Counted from the stretch's first letter, positions 25,339 through 35,490 are shown. The stretch: DNA of 64,000 nucleotides from Lysobacter arenosi (GCF_016613475.2 NZ_CP071517.1:3596001-3660000); one strand, 5' to 3'. Numbers and translations are program-made. Notes: generated by a model from the letters alone, not told the origin.

Positions 25339-27225
25339 TCAGGCCGCGTCGCCGCGCAGCTCGCGCACCCGCGCCTCCAGCATCGGTGCATCGGCCACGG
25401 CACCGTCGATGGGAGCCTCGGCGATCACCTCCACCGGCGCGCGGAACCGGCGCGGCACCCGCATCCGGCCCAGGCGTCCGTCGCGGCGACTCCACATGCT
25501 CGTCCACATGTTGCGCAGGGCCATCGGCACCACCGGCACCGGGCGCCGCTCGAGGATGCGCTCAACGCCGGACTTGAACGGTGCGATCGCGCCATCGCGG
25601 GTCAGCCCGCCTTCCGGGAAGATGCCGACGATTTCGCCCTCCGCCAGCGCCGCGTCGATCTCGTCGAACGCGCGCTGCATCAGTTCCGGATCCTCCTTGG
25701 CGCCGGCAATCGGAATGGCCTTGGCGGTGCGGAAGATCCAGCTCATCACCGGAATGTTGAAGATCTTGTAGTACATGACGAAGCGCACCGGCCGCGGGAT
25801 GCTCGCGGCCAGGATCAGCGCGTCCATGTAGCTGACGTGGTTGCACACGATCAGCGCCGCGCCTTCGTCGGGCACGTGCTTCTCCACGCCGTGCACGCGC
25901 AGCCGGTAGAGGCCGCGCACGAGCACCCAGCTGAGGAAGCGCATCAGGAATTCGGGCACGATCGTGAAGATGTAGATCGCGACCACGACGTTGGCGATCG
26001 CCAGTGCCAGGAACACCTGCGGGATCGACCAGCCGAGCAGGCGCTGCACGGCGATGCCGAGCCCGGCGGCGAGCACGATGAAGACCGCGTTCTGGATGTT
26101 CATCGCGGCGATCACGCGCGAGACCTCGTCGCGCGGCGTGCGGCTCTGGATCAACGCGAACAGCGGCACGACGAAGAAGCCGGCGAACAGGCCGATGCCG
26201 ACCAGGTCCATGGCGATGCGCCAGCTGCCCGGCTGCGACAGGAAGGCGCCGACGGTGGACACCTGCGCCGGTGCCAGGCCGCTGCGGGCGAAGTACAGGT
26301 CGACCATGAAGGCGCTGATGCCGAATGCGCCCAGCGGCACCAGGCCGATCTCGACCGTGCGCGCCGACAGCTTCTCGCACAGGATCGAACCGACGCCGGT
26401 GCCGATCGAGAACAGCGCCAGGACGAATATGTAGAGCGTGCCGCTGCCGCCGAGGTTGACCTCGGCGTAGGTCGGCAGCTGCGAGGTCAGCACCGTGCCG
26501 ACGAACCAGAACCACGACACGCCGAGGATGGCGTTGCGCACCGCCGGCTGCTTGCGGGCCATGCGCAGGATCGCGACCGACTCGGGAATCGGATTCCAGT
26601 TGATCTTCAGGTCCGGCGCACCGGCTTCGGCGCGCGGGATCGCACGACTGACCAGGTTGCCGGCCACCGCCAGCAGGATGATGGAAGTCGCCGCCACGAT
26701 CGGGCCGTGCGCACCGGCCACGGCGAAGATCAGGCCGCCGAAGATCATGCCGGCGAGGATCGAGATCGACGTGCCCATCTCGACCAGGCCGTTGCCGCCG
26801 GTGAGTTCCTCGGGCTTGAGCACCGACGGCAGGATCGAATACTTCACCGGCCCGAACAGCGTCGATTGCAGGCCCGTGCAGAACAGCGCGACCAGCAGAA
26901 CGACCATGTTCTGGGTCAGGAAGCCGACCGCGGCCAGCGACATGATCGCGATCTCCATCGTCGTGGTGATGCGGATCAGCCGCGACTTCTCCAGCTTCTC
27001 GGCGATCTGCCCGGCGGTGGCCGAGAACAGGAAGTAGGGCAGGATGAACAACGCCGGCGCGAGGTTGGTGTAGAGCGTGCGCTGCTCCGGGCTGATGCCC
27101 AGGAAGAACAGCAGGCCGATGATGGCCTGGCGGTAGACGTTGTCGTTGAAGGCACCAAATGCCTGTGTCGCGAAGAAGGGCAGAAAGCGGCGCTGCCGCA
27201 GCAGCTCGAACTGGTTATGCGCCAT
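25339..27225 (-). CDS. MFS transporter fused to a PlsC-type acyltransferase
   Basis: A 628-residue protein. Residues about 1-420 are a 12-helix LplT-like transporter (FFATQAFGAFNDNVYRQ, LLFFLGISPEQRT, FGPVKYSILPSVLKPEELTGGNGL). About 440-620 is a 1-acyl-glycerol-3-phosphate acyltransferase domain with the HX4D motif NHVSYMD and the FPEGG motif. In enterobacteria, lysophospholipid uptake (LplT) and acyl transfer (Aas) work together. This protein joins the permease to an acyltransferase but lacks the AMP-binding acyl-ACP synthetase half of Aas, so it probably flips and re-acylates lysophospholipids with another acyl donor. The gene is single, with 148 bases upstream. Confidence 0.88.
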   Translation of the reverse strand: MAHNQFELLRQRRFLPFFATQAFGAFNDNVYRQAIIGLLFFLGISPEQRTLYTNLAPALFILPYFLFSATAGQIAEKLEKSRLIRITTTMEIAIMSLAAVGFLTQNMVVLLVALFCTGLQSTLFGPVKYSILPSVLKPEELTGGNGLVEMGTSISILAGMIFGGLIFAVAGAHGPIVAATSIILLAVAGNLVSRAIPRAEAGAPDLKINWNPIPESVAILRMARKQPAVRNAILGVSWFWFVGTVLTSQLPTYAEVNLGGSGTLYIFVLALFSIGTGVGSILCEKLSARTVEIGLVPLGAFGISAFMVDLYFARSGLAPAQVSTVGAFLSQPGSWRIAMDLVGIGLFAGFFVVPLFALIQSRTPRDEVSRVIAAMNIQNAVFIVLAAGLGIAVQRLLGWSIPQVFLALAIANVVVAIYIFTIVPEFLMRFLSWVLVRGLYRLRVHGVEKHVPDEGAALIVCNHVSYMDALILAASIPRPVRFVMYYKIFNIPVMSWIFRTAKAIPIAGAKEDPELMQRAFDEIDAALAEGEIVGIFPEGGLTRDGAIAPFKSGVERILERRPVPVVPMALRNMWTSMWSRRDGRLGRMRVPRRFRAPVEVIAEAPIDGAVADAPMLEARVRELRGDAA

Positions 27226-27373
27226 GCGCTGGGGAGGCCCGGTTGCGATTTGCGCGAGACTAGCAAATGGGCGTGCCAGGCGCAGTGTGAAGGTGACGCA
27301 AAGGCGTCCATTCCGCTCCCAGCCAGCTTCCCCCGCCTACCCTGCGCCGGACACCCTTGCATAAGGAGGCGTC

Positions 27374-27646
27374 ATGACCGCGGACACCAAGACCCCGCTC
27401 GAGCACGTCAACGACACGGTGCTGCAGCTCAAGGAGATGCGTCACTACTCCAAGAACAATGTCGAGCTGCTGACGACGCAATGGCTGCTGTTCGATGGCG
27501 AGCTGTCCAAGCTCAAGAAGGCACAGGCCATCGAGGACCTGATGTCGCGCCAGGCCGAGTTCCACGATGCGCTGGAAGCGGCGATCACCGACCTGGAAGA
27601 GGTTGCGGTGAGCCTGCAGCCGCCTCCGGAAGAGGCGGCGGGTTGA
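27374..27646 (+). CDS. Small hypothetical helical protein
   Basis: A 90-residue hydrophilic protein beginning MTADTKTPLEHVNDTVLQL. It is mostly alpha-helical and probably forms a short coiled coil (about 35-82) with an acidic C-terminal end (PPPEEAAG). There is no signal peptide or cysteine. AAGGAGG six bases before the ATG is a very strong ribosome site, which argues for a real gene. I do not recognise the family. It sits between the acyltransferase fusion (divergent) and purD (convergent). Confidence 0.65.
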   Translation: MTADTKTPLEHVNDTVLQLKEMRHYSKNNVELLTTQWLLFDGELSKLKKAQAIEDLMSRQAEFHDALEAAITDLEEVAVSLQPPPEEAAG

Positions 27647-27682
27647 CCTTGGCTCAGTGAATCGGGCTCAGGTCGGTTCGCG

Positions 27683-28984
27683 TCACGCCGGTTCGAGATC
27701 TGCCGTTTCGCGCTCGATCGCGCGCCAGCCGATGTCGTGGCGATGGAACTCGCCGTGCCAGGAGATGCCGGCGATCTCGGCGTAGGCGCGACGCTGCGCG
27801 GCGAGCACGGTGTCACCGAGTGCGCACACGCACAGCACGCGGCCGCCGGACGTGACGACGTGCTCGCCTTCGATCCTGGTGCCGGCGTGGAAGACCTTGG
27901 TGTCGTCCAGGTCGGGCGTGTCCCATGCACCGATCACGTCGCCGACGCGCGGCGTGCCGGGATAGCCTTCGGCCGCCATCACCACGCCCAGCGACGGGCG
28001 CGGATCCCACTTCGCCGAGACTTCGTGCAGGCGTTCGTCGATCGCGGCCTCGACCAGATCGAGCAGGTCCGACTCCAGGCGCAGCATGATCGGCTGCGTT
28101 TCCGGATCGCCGAAGCGCACGTTGAACTCGATCACCTTCGGTGCGCCGGACTTGTCGATCATCAGGCCGGCATAGAGGAAACCGGTGAACGGCACACCGT
28201 CGCTGGCCATGCCGCGCACGGTCGGCTCGACCACCTCGCGCATGATGCGTGCGTGCACCTCCGGCGTGACCACCGGTGCCGGTGAGTACGCACCCATGCC
28301 GCCCGTGTTGGGGCCGGTGTCGCGGTCGCCGACGCGCTTGTGGTCCTGGCTGGTCGCCATCGGCAGGGCCGTGGTGCCGTCGACCATCGATATGAAGCTC
28401 GCTTCCTCGCCGTCGAGGAACTCCTCGATCACCACTCGCGCACCGGCGGCGCCAAACGCGTAGTCCGAGAGCATGTCGGTGATCGCTGCCTCGGCCTCTG
28501 CCAGGGTCATCGCCACGATCACGCCCTTGCCGGCGGCGAGGCCGTCGGCCTTGATGACGATCGGTGCGCCCTTCTCCTGGATGTAATCGAGGGCTGCGTC
28601 GGCTTCGGTGAACACCGCGTAGTGCGCGGTCGGGATGCCGTGGCGGGCGAGGAAGTGCTTGGCGTACGCCTTGCTGCCTTCCAGCTGTGCAGCCTGCGCG
28701 CTCGGCCCAAAGATGCGCTTGCCGGCGGCGCGGAAGCGGTCGACCACGCCGGCGACCAGCGGGCCTTCCGGGCCGACCACGGTCACTGACACGCCTTCGC
28801 TGTCGACCAGGGCGAGCAGGCCGTCGATGTCTGTCGCGGCGACGTCGACGTTGCGGCATTTCAGCTCGGCCGCGGTGCCAGCATTGCCGGGCGCGACCAG
28901 CACTTCGCCGATGCGCGGCGACTGCGCCAGTTTCCATGCCAGCGCGTGCTCGCGACCACCAGAACCGATTACGAGGACTTTCAT
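27683..28984 (-). CDS. purD: Phosphoribosylamine--glycine ligase
   Basis: PurD joins 5-phosphoribosylamine and glycine with ATP in step 2 of purine synthesis. The 433-residue protein has normal length: [20 protein letters not shown]-terminal domain, ATP-grasp loop [15 protein letters not shown] (about 145-160), the SFISMVDG and [23 protein letters not shown] substrate region, and the metal-binding [11 protein letters not shown]. The open frame extends upstream, but [10 protein letters not shown] fixes the start at 28984. It lies downstream of purH on the same strand, separated by a GNAT gene. Confidence 0.96.
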   Translation of the reverse strand: MKVLVIGSGGREHALAWKLAQSPRIGEVLVAPGNAGTAAELKCRNVDVAATDIDGLLALVDSEGVSVTVVGPEGPLVAGVVDRFRAAGKRIFGPSAQAAQLEGSKAYAKHFLARHGIPTAHYAVFTEADAALDYIQEKGAPIVIKADGLAAGKGVIVAMTLAEAEAAITDMLSDYAFGAAGARVVIEEFLDGEEASFISMVDGTTALPMATSQDHKRVGDRDTGPNTGGMGAYSPAPVVTPEVHARIMREVVEPTVRGMASDGVPFTGFLYAGLMIDKSGAPKVIEFNVRFGDPETQPIMLRLESDLLDLVEAAIDERLHEVSAKWDPRPSLGVVMAAEGYPGTPRVGDVIGAWDTPDLDDTKVFHAGTRIEGEHVVTSGGRVLCVCALGDTVLAAQRRAYAEIAGISWHGEFHRHDIGWRAIERETADLEPA

Positions 28985-29099
28985 GCGTGCTCCTGGTGTG
29001 CCGCGGCGCGGGACTGCGGATTTTACGGGACGGATGGGGTCCTGTAATGGATCAGAACGTTGTTGTCGCCCGCAATCGGCCTGATCGGCCCGGGCCCCT

Positions 29100-29597
29100 T
29101 TACGGCGCGGTGAAGCTCGCGTGGTACATGACTTCACCTTCGGCGACGCCATCCCCGAACGCCAGCGCCTGGAAGTACTCCGGCGGCACATCGCCGAAGC
29201 GCAGTCCCGGCATGTGGCGGAATCCGAAGCGCTGGTAGTACTCCGGCTCTCCCAGTACCACGCAGCCCAGTGCGCCGCGCTCCGCCAGTTCGCTCAGGCC
29301 GGCGCGGATGAGCGCGCTGCCGACACCGTGCTGCTGGTCCGCCGGCGTCACCGACACCGGACCCAGGCCGTACCAGCGCTCGCTGCCGTTGCCGATGCGC
29401 ACCGGCGAGAACGCCACGTGGCCGGCGATGCGGCCGTCGATGTCGGCCACCAGCGACAGGCTCAGGGCGTTGTCCGCGCGCAGGGCCTCGACGATGCGCT
29501 GTTCAGTCCGGCCCGAGCCCTCCTGGTCGGCGAAGGCAGCGGCGATGACCTGGTTGATGGCCGTGTGGTCGGCCTGCGTCTCGGTTCTTATCCACAT
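29100..29597 (-). CDS. GNAT family N-acetyltransferase (YhbS-like)
   Basis: A 165-residue protein with the acetyl-CoA-binding core: [15 protein letters not shown] (beta 4), [24 protein letters not shown] with a Q/RxxGxG/A-type pyrophosphate loop (QQHGVG), and the YhbS-type tail [17 protein letters not shown]. The substrate is unknown; relatives acetylate small amines or proteins. It is inserted between purH (127 bases upstream, behind a hairpin) and purD (115 bases downstream). Confidence 0.87.
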   Translation of the reverse strand: MWIRTETQADHTAINQVIAAAFADQEGSGRTEQRIVEALRADNALSLSLVADIDGRIAGHVAFSPVRIGNGSERWYGLGPVSVTPADQQHGVGSALIRAGLSELAERGALGCVVLGEPEYYQRFGFRHMPGLRFGDVPPEYFQALAFGDGVAEGEVMYHASFTAP

Positions 29598-29670
29598 GGC
29601 ACTGTGCGCCTGGTTGTTTGGGTGGAGTGTGCCGCAGCGACGGTTACGACGCGGTCAGGACCCCACAACG

Positions 29671-29698
29671 CATGATCCCGGCTTGCGCCGGGATCATG
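29671..29698. repeat. Intergenic palindrome (REP-like)
   Basis: CATGATCCCGGC-TTGC-GCCGGGATCATG is a perfect 12-bp inverted repeat between purH and the GNAT gene. The TCCCGGC-N4-GCCGGGA core recurs at 35430-35447. No T-run follows, so it looks more like a REP-type element than an intrinsic terminator. Confidence 0.7.
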
Positions 29699-29724
29699 GA
29701 GTGCCGCTTCAGCTAAGCGCTTGC

Positions 29725-31311
29725 TCAGTGGCGGAAATGACGCACGCCGGTGAAGACCATGGCGATGCCGTGCTCGTCGGCGGCGGCGATGACCTCGCCG
29801 TCGCGCATCGAGCCACCGGGCTGGATCACGGCCTTGATGCCGGCCGCGGCCGCAGCGTCGATGCCATCGCGGAACGGGAAGAACGCATCCGACGCCATTA
29901 CCGAACCGGGCACGACCAGCCCGGCCTCCTCGGCCTTGAGTGCGGCGATCTTCGCGCTGACCACGCGGCTCATCTGGCCGGCGCCGATGCCGATGCTGCG
30001 GTGATCCTTCGCGTAGACAATCGCGTTGGACTTGACGAACTTGGCGATGCGCCAGGCGAACAGCAGGTCGTCGAACTGCGCTGCGGTCGGCACCAGCTTG
30101 CTGACGACCTTGAGCTCGTCGCGGGTGACTTCGCGGATGTCGCTGGTCTGCATCAGCAGGCCCGAGCCGACGCGCTTGATGTCGAAATTGTTGCGGCCTT
30201 CGCCGTGCGGAATGCGCAGGACGCGGACGTTGGCCTTCTTGCGGGCGTAGTCGAGCGCGCCATCCTCGTAGTCCGGGGCGATCAGCACCTCGACGAACTG
30301 ACGATCAAGGATGGCCTTGGCAGTGGCCGCGTCGAGCGTGCGGTTGAAGGCGATGATGCCGCCGAACGCGGAGGTCGGATCGGTCGCGTAAGCCAGCTCG
30401 TAGGCATCGCCGCAGGCGACGCCCTGGGCGACGCCGCAGGGATTGGCGTGCTTGACGATCACGCAGGCCGGATGCTCGAACTGGCGCACGCATTCCCACG
30501 CGGCGTCGGCATCGGCGAGGTTGTTGAAGCTCAGTTCCTTGCCCTGCAGCTGGGTGAACGTCGCCAGCGTGCCCGGCACCGGATACAGGTCGCGATAGAA
30601 CGCGCCGTGCTGGTGCGGGTTCTCGCCGTAGCGCAGGTCCATGACCTTGACGAAGTTGCTGTTCTGCTGCGCCGGGAACAGCGCGCGGCTGCCATCGGCC
30701 TGCAATGCCGAGAGGTAGTCGCTGATGCAGGCGTCGTACTGGGCGACGCGGTTGAACGCGGCCACCGACAGGGCGAAGCGCGTGGAGGCGGCGAGTGCGC
30801 CGTCGTTGCCCTGCAGTTCGCTGATGATGCCGGCGTATTGCGCCGGATCGGTGGCGACGGCGACGCGGGCGAAGTTCTTCGCGGCCGAACGCAGCATCGC
30901 CGGGCCACCGATGTCGATGTTCTCGACGATGTCTTCCATGCTGCTGGACGGGTCCGCCGAGACCTTCTCGAACGGATACAGGTTCAGCACCAGCAGGTCG
31001 ATCGCGCCGATGCCGTGTTCGGCCATCACCGCATCGTCCGTGCCGGCGCGACCGAGCAGGCCGCCGTGCACCAGCGGGTGCAGGGTTTTGACCCGGCCGT
31101 CCATCATTTCCGGGAAACCGGTGACGTCCGAAACGTCCTTGACCGCCAGTCCGGCCTCGCGGATGGCCTTGGCGGTGCCGCCGGTGGACAGCAGCTCCAC
31201 GCCGTGGGCGGCCAACGCCTGGGCAAGGTCGATCAGGCCGGTCTTGTCGGACACGGACAGCAGCGCGCGGCGGATCTTCACCGGCGAGGCGGGCAAACGC
31301 TCGGAAGTCAT
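29725..31311 (-). CDS. purH: Bifunctional AICAR transformylase / IMP cyclohydrolase
   Basis: PurH performs the last two steps to IMP. The 528-residue product has an MGS-like IMP cyclohydrolase domain (about 1-200: [53 protein letters not shown]) and the AICAR formyltransferase domain (about 205-528: [43 protein letters not shown] with the catalytic Lys-His). Fis lies 98 bases upstream and GNAT-purD lie downstream on the same strand. Confidence 0.97.
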   Translation of the reverse strand: MTSERLPASPVKIRRALLSVSDKTGLIDLAQALAAHGVELLSTGGTAKAIREAGLAVKDVSDVTGFPEMMDGRVKTLHPLVHGGLLGRAGTDDAVMAEHGIGAIDLLVLNLYPFEKVSADPSSSMEDIVENIDIGGPAMLRSAAKNFARVAVATDPAQYAGIISELQGNDGALAASTRFALSVAAFNRVAQYDACISDYLSALQADGSRALFPAQQNSNFVKVMDLRYGENPHQHGAFYRDLYPVPGTLATFTQLQGKELSFNNLADADAAWECVRQFEHPACVIVKHANPCGVAQGVACGDAYELAYATDPTSAFGGIIAFNRTLDAATAKAILDRQFVEVLIAPDYEDGALDYARKKANVRVLRIPHGEGRNNFDIKRVGSGLLMQTSDIREVTRDELKVVSKLVPTAAQFDDLLFAWRIAKFVKSNAIVYAKDHRSIGIGAGQMSRVVSAKIAALKAEEAGLVVPGSVMASDAFFPFRDGIDAAAAAGIKAVIQPGGSMRDGEVIAAADEHGIAMVFTGVRHFRH

Positions 31312-31409
31312 GTGGGGAGGGGGACGGCGACGGGAGCCGGGAATTATACCGGGACCGGGTCGGTCACCGCCGCAGCGGCGGGTGTCGCGGCCGGAGCCGC
31401 TGCCGCAGG

Positions 31410-31685
31410 TCAGTCGAGGCCGTACTCGCGCAGCTTCTTGCGCAGCGTGGCGCGATGGATGCCGAGCATCGACGCGGCGCGGCTCTGGTTGCCGTCGCAG
31501 TGCTGCAGCACTTCGATGAAAAGCGGGATCTCGAGTTCGCGCAGCGCGATCTCGTAGAGGTTCTCGGTCTCGCTGCCGTCAAGGTCGCCGAGGAAGCGGC
31601 GGATCGACGTCGCGACATGATCGCGCAACGGTACGCGCGGTGCGCTACGTGCGGAGTCGGTTCGGTCGGCGGCTGCGTTCAACAT
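31410..31685 (-). CDS. fis: DNA-binding protein Fis
   Basis: A 91-residue nucleoid protein and growth-phase regulator. The C-terminal helix-turn-helix is [21 protein letters not shown] (about 65-85), and the middle has [19 protein letters not shown]. In most gammaproteobacteria fis follows dusB; here it lies between a DUF3426 gene and purH, the order I recall for Xanthomonadaceae. The N-terminal 25 residues are variable, as usual. Confidence 0.93.
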   Translation of the reverse strand: MLNAAADRTDSARSAPRVPLRDHVATSIRRFLGDLDGSETENLYEIALRELEIPLFIEVLQHCDGNQSRAASMLGIHRATLRKKLREYGLD

Positions 31686-31818
31686 GATCCCCAGGGTGTA
31701 CGCGTTGCTTCGGTGTTTCGCAGGTGCTGCGGCGGTGCCGTCGGTCCGGGCAGGGGAGCCGACGGGAAGCGGAGTCTAGCGCGGGCCTGTCGCAGGCGAC
31801 AATGTGATGGCTCACCCT

Positions 31819-32721
31819 TCATCGGAAGTCGAAGGTAAACGCGACAATTCGCGGCGCCGGTTCGATGACATCCAGCGTCACGGTCGCGCTCTGTCCGGGC
31901 AGCAGGACGTCAGTGGCCTTTTGACCGGGACGGTACTCGCCAGGGGTGAACGCGCGCTGTCCGGCCAAGCGGCCGTCGACATCGGACAGGCCGAGCAGCA
32001 GCGTCGGCCACGGCTGCGGCCAATGCGCGTCGTTGCGGAAACTCGCTTCCACGGCGAGCACGCCGGCGCTGCCGGGTTTGGCCCGCACGTTGCGCTGGAT
32101 CATGGTGAACGCCGCGGGCTCGTGCCAGGGCGGCACGTCGCAGCCGGCGACGGTGCAAAGCGCCGAAACATAGGGGCGCCAGCGTGCATCGGCGGCCAGC
32201 TCGCGGCGCTGTGCCAGCAGCAGTTGCAAGCCCAGCAGCAGTACCAGCCCGGCCAGTGCCGCGTACCAGCGCCAGTGCAGGCGTGCGTTATCAGCGGCGC
32301 GATCGCGACTGGCGAAACTGGGTTCACCCTTGCGCCGCGGACGCGCGCCGCGGCGTTGCCGTCGTGGCGCGGCGGGACGGATCGCGGCGGCCTCGATGGC
32401 CTGTTCGAATGTCGGTGTTGCCGGTTCGCTTTCGGTCGTGTCCGCTGCAGGTGCATCAGCTGCAGGCGCGCCGGCCGCCGGTTGCGCGACGACTGCGTCG
32501 GCTTGCAGCAGCTCGGTCGATTCCTGTGACGGTGTCGCCGTCGTCGGACTGGCGACATCGGCACATTCGACGGCGGGTGCATCGTCCGTCGCGATCACTT
32601 CGTCCGCAATCACGTCGGGTGACTCGACCATGCCGTCGCAACGCGGGCACCGCTGCGGTGCGCGATCGCGTGTGGCGATCAGCGCAACCAGGAATCCGCA
32701 ATGAGGGCACGGGACGAACAT
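31819..32721 (-). CDS. DUF3426 protein with zinc-ribbon N-terminus
   Basis: A 300-residue protein. The N-terminal CxxC...CxxC zinc ribbon (PCPHCGF... RCPRCDG) is followed by a long Ala/Pro/Asp/Glu-rich linker, a basic patch (RRQRRGARPRRKGE), one transmembrane helix (about 152-170) and a periplasmic DUF3426 domain (WRPYVSALCTVAGCDVPPWHEP with two cysteines, then beta strands such as GVLAVEASFRNDAHWPQPWP). The function of the family is unknown. It lies between prmA and fis, an order seen in many beta- and gammaproteobacteria. Confidence 0.85.
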   Translation of the reverse strand: MFVPCPHCGFLVALIATRDRAPQRCPRCDGMVESPDVIADEVIATDDAPAVECADVASPTTATPSQESTELLQADAVVAQPAAGAPAADAPAADTTESEPATPTFEQAIEAAAIRPAAPRRQRRGARPRRKGEPSFASRDRAADNARLHWRWYAALAGLVLLLGLQLLLAQRRELAADARWRPYVSALCTVAGCDVPPWHEPAAFTMIQRNVRAKPGSAGVLAVEASFRNDAHWPQPWPTLLLGLSDVDGRLAGQRAFTPGEYRPGQKATDVLLPGQSATVTLDVIEPAPRIVAFTFDFR

Positions 32722-32863
32722 GGCGTGAGTCGGGTTGAAGCCGGAATGGGTGAGCGGTGAGGCGACGGCACCGGACCGTCAGGCATTGCCCGGCCTTCGG
32801 CCATGCTCGTGCCCGTTGTTCGATCCGGTGAATCCCCGGTCGTATTCAAGCACGTCGACGCGG

Positions 32864-33784
32864 TCAGCGGCGACGTACGCCTGTGACGCGGATCCAGTCT
32901 TCGAGTCGATCGGCCTGCAGCGAGTCGAAATCGGCGGCATAGCGCGCGATCACCTCGTCCTCCTGGCCGGCAAGGATCCCCGACATGGCGATGCGGCCAC
33001 CGGGGGCGACCCGTGCGGCCAGGGTGTCGGCCAGCGCCACCAGGGCCGAGGCGAGAATGTTGGCGACGACAACCGGGTAGGTTGCCGCCGGCTCCTGGTC
33101 GGGCATCCAGGCCTGCAGGCGCTCGCCGACGCCGTTGCGTTCGGCGTTGTCGGCGGTGGCAATCAGGGCCTGCGGGTCGTTGTCGACGCCGATGGCCTGT
33201 GCCGCGCCGAGCTTGAGCGCGGCCAGGGCGAGGATGCCCGAGCCGCAGCCGAAGTCGAGGACGCGGGCGCCGGCCAGCGCGCCCTCGCTGGCGAGCTGGT
33301 CCAGCCACTGCAGGCACAGCGCGGTGGTCGGGTGCGTGCCCGAGCCGAAGGCCAGGCCCGGGTCGAGGCGGACGACTGCTGCATCGGCGGCGTCGGCGCC
33401 GGCGGGAAGGTCATGGTTCCACGGCACGATCCAGGTGCGCGTGCCGAACTGGAGTGGTTCGTACTGGTCCATCCAGGCCCGTTCCCAATCCTGGTCGGCT
33501 ACGTCGCGGAAGCTGGCGCGCGACCAGTCCAGGTCCTCGTCGGCGGCGCTCAGGGCGTACAGCAGCAGCTCCTGCGGCGTACCACCCTCGAACAGGGCCG
33601 TCAGCGTCAACTCGTGCCACAGCGGGGTCTGGCCGACGCCCGGCTCGAAGATCGCCTGCTCGTCCGGGGCGTCTGCGTGCGCGTCGGCGAGGGTGACGGC
33701 CAGGGCACCGACGTTCTCCAGGGCGCGCTCATAGCGCGGTTGCTGGACTTCGGTACAGGGCACGGTGAGTTCGAGGTAAGGCAT
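32864..33784 (-). CDS. prmA: Ribosomal protein L11 methyltransferase
   Basis: PrmA trimethylates several amino groups of L11 with S-adenosylmethionine. The 306-residue product has the N-terminal L11-recognition domain (about 1-95, [10 protein letters not shown]), the linker [16 protein letters not shown] and the SAM fold (about 130-306) with [16 protein letters not shown] and [19 protein letters not shown]. The usual NILA motif is seen as [13 protein letters not shown]. The start at 33784 follows family similarity, although an upstream in-frame ATG exists at 33829. Confidence 0.95.
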   Translation of the reverse strand: MPYLELTVPCTEVQQPRYERALENVGALAVTLADAHADAPDEQAIFEPGVGQTPLWHELTLTALFEGGTPQELLLYALSAADEDLDWSRASFRDVADQDWERAWMDQYEPLQFGTRTWIVPWNHDLPAGADAADAAVVRLDPGLAFGSGTHPTTALCLQWLDQLASEGALAGARVLDFGCGSGILALAALKLGAAQAIGVDNDPQALIATADNAERNGVGERLQAWMPDQEPAATYPVVVANILASALVALADTLAARVAPGGRIAMSGILAGQEDEVIARYAADFDSLQADRLEDWIRVTGVRRR

Positions 33785-34000
33785 GGCGGCGGGCGCGATG
33801 GACCGCGCAGGGGCAAGGGGGGCGGCCATGTTGCGGGGTGGGGCGGTCGGCGTAAAGCGAGCAAGTCTGCTCGCCAGCCGGCGGCGAGGCGGCGCGGCTT
33901 GTCCGGCCCGTCGGATTGACCCGCCCGTTCAGTCAGACCGCACGCTGTGGCGGAGTCGCCATGCCCTAGAATGGCCGCCTTATTCGCCGAAACCGGCCAC

Positions 34001-34999
34001 ATGCGGATGTCGGACACGCTGGAAACAGGATTCAGAGGGCGACCCCATGGGGGATCGGGCACGCGTGCGCGCGTCTCGGTCGCCGTGGTGGCGCTGTCGA
34101 TCCTGTTCGTGGCCGGTGCGGCTTGGGTTCGCAGCCATCATTCCAATGCCGGCACGAGCGGCATCCTGAAACTGGGCGCGGTGGACGCAGCGATTGCGGA
34201 GCAGTCCATCGGTGGCGACATGCCGCCTTCGCAGGCGATCTCGGTGGCGCCGGTTGCCAGGCACGTGCCGCAGATCCGCGTCGAGTTCGAAAGTAGCGAC
34301 GACCTGTTTGCGTACATGCAGTCGCTAGAACCAGCGGTGCGCCGGGGCGACGCCGAGGCGAAGTGGATGGTCAGTCGCGTCTACGACTACTGCTCCGGGT
34401 ATGCCATGGCGCCCGCCGCGTTTGCGCGCGACACCCAGGTCATCCGCGAGATGGCGATGCGCGGCTCGCCGGCAATGGCTGCGGCGCGCGAACGTGTCAG
34501 CCACCGTTGCTCCCGGTTCGTGCCGCAGGACGACCTGTCGCCGCGCATGATCGTGGTCAAGCGCACCGAAGCGGCCGAAGCGGGCAGCCTGGCCGCCGAA
34601 GCTTCGCTGCTGGCCACCGGCAAGCCGGTCAAGCAAGGCGAGGACTACGCACGCGACCTCGTGGAGCGAGTGCAGGAATCGAAGGATCCCGATGCCTACT
34701 CGGCGCTGTCGCCGGGCATGGGCATCGCTTCCAGCGGTCGTGTGTCGATGACCGACCAGGTCGCCGGCACCCAGTTCTCCGAACTGGCCTGGCAACTGGC
34801 GGCATGCAGGCTCGGCCTCGACTGCGGGCCGCAGAGTTCGTTGATGACGTCTTACTGCGCCAACGGCGGGATCTGTTCGACAGACCCGTCGCAGGATTTC
34901 ACCAGTTTCGTATACGACGCCGCGATTCCGCGCCAGGGCGTCGATGTGGTCAATGCAATGGTCGACTCGCTGATGCGCGAGAAGAGGAAAGGACAATGA
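34001..34999 (+). CDS. Unrecognised membrane-anchored protein, first gene of a coupled pair
   Basis: A 332-residue protein from ATG 34001; ATG 34007 or 33971 are alternatives and none has a clear ribosome site. A cytoplasmic basic N-terminus and one helix (about 27-45, VSVAVVALSILFVAGAAW) lead to a periplasmic region of mainly helices with five or six cysteines (DYCSGY, SHRCSRF, AACRLGLDCG, TSYCANGGICS). No known domain is recognised; the helix spacing could hide Sel1-like repeats. Its stop overlaps the next ATG (ATGA), so the two are coupled. It is on the opposite strand to accC and prmA, which it separates. Confidence 0.6.
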   Translation: MRMSDTLETGFRGRPHGGSGTRARVSVAVVALSILFVAGAAWVRSHHSNAGTSGILKLGAVDAAIAEQSIGGDMPPSQAISVAPVARHVPQIRVEFESSDDLFAYMQSLEPAVRRGDAEAKWMVSRVYDYCSGYAMAPAAFARDTQVIREMAMRGSPAMAAARERVSHRCSRFVPQDDLSPRMIVVKRTEAAEAGSLAAEASLLATGKPVKQGEDYARDLVERVQESKDPDAYSALSPGMGIASSGRVSMTDQVAGTQFSELAWQLAACRLGLDCGPQSSLMTSYCANGGICSTDPSQDFTSFVYDAAIPRQGVDVVNAMVDSLMREKRKGQ

Positions 35000-35418
35000 T
35001 GAAGCTTGGATTCGGCGACAAGGCGCGCCGGTACTTCTGGGTGCTGCTGTTCGCCACCTATTCGGTGTCGGCGGCTGGCGTGGTGATCGACGTGCTCGGC
35101 GACGAGTACCGGCACCTGTCCCAGGTGGCGGTGACCACGGTGGACGCCGACGAGGACGTGCGCATGTCCGGCGCGGCCCAGGTGGCGGCGGTCTATCGCG
35201 CCAGCAGCGGCGCGCCGTTCTCGACCCTGCCGCCGGGCAGCACGTTCAAGATGGTCTGGCCCGACGGTTCGAGCGAGTACGTGATGATCGTCAGTCCGTC
35301 CTCGAACGTGGGGGTCGAGTCGATTCCCGGCAGCGCGCAGAAGGCGCAGGCATTGGACAAGGGTGCCGTGGACAACGATGCCTCGGCCGATGCCTCCACG
35401 ATCGTGGGCTCGCGCTGA
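34996..35418 (+). CDS. Unrecognised exported or membrane-anchored protein, second gene of the pair
   Basis: A 140-residue protein with an N-terminal signal-anchor (RRYFWVLLFATYSVSAAGVV, about 11-30). A short hydrophilic body contains AGAPFSTLPPGSTF-like and VWPDGSSEYVMIVSP strands, and the tail is rich in Ala, Asp and Ser. There are no cysteines and no recognised domain. It overlaps the upstream gene by ATGA, so the two proteins are probably made together. A bidirectional terminator lies 72 bases downstream. Confidence 0.58.
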   Translation: MMKLGFGDKARRYFWVLLFATYSVSAAGVVIDVLGDEYRHLSQVAVTTVDADEDVRMSGAAQVAAVYRASSGAPFSTLPPGSTFKMVWPDGSSEYVMIVSPSSNVGVESIPGSAQKAQALDKGAVDNDASADASTIVGSR

Positions 35419-35429
35419 CCTGACCGCCA

Positions 35430-35447
35430 TCCCGGCGAACGCCGGGA
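35430..35447. repeat. Intergenic palindrome (REP-like core)
   Basis: TCCCGGC-GAAC-GCCGGGA is the same 7-bp core as in the 29671-29698 palindrome. It lies just after the 34996 gene. Confidence 0.6.
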
Positions 35448-35490
35448 CCCAGGCTGGCCGCCTCTCCGGCCTGGCAAGCATCATCAAATG

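Noticed and set aside
25237..27660. 807-residue open frame antisense to the acyltransferase fusion
   Set aside because: Composition is Arg/Asp/His/Gln-rich, typical of antisense frames in GC-rich DNA, with no domain; the opposite strand carries a complete transporter-acyltransferase.
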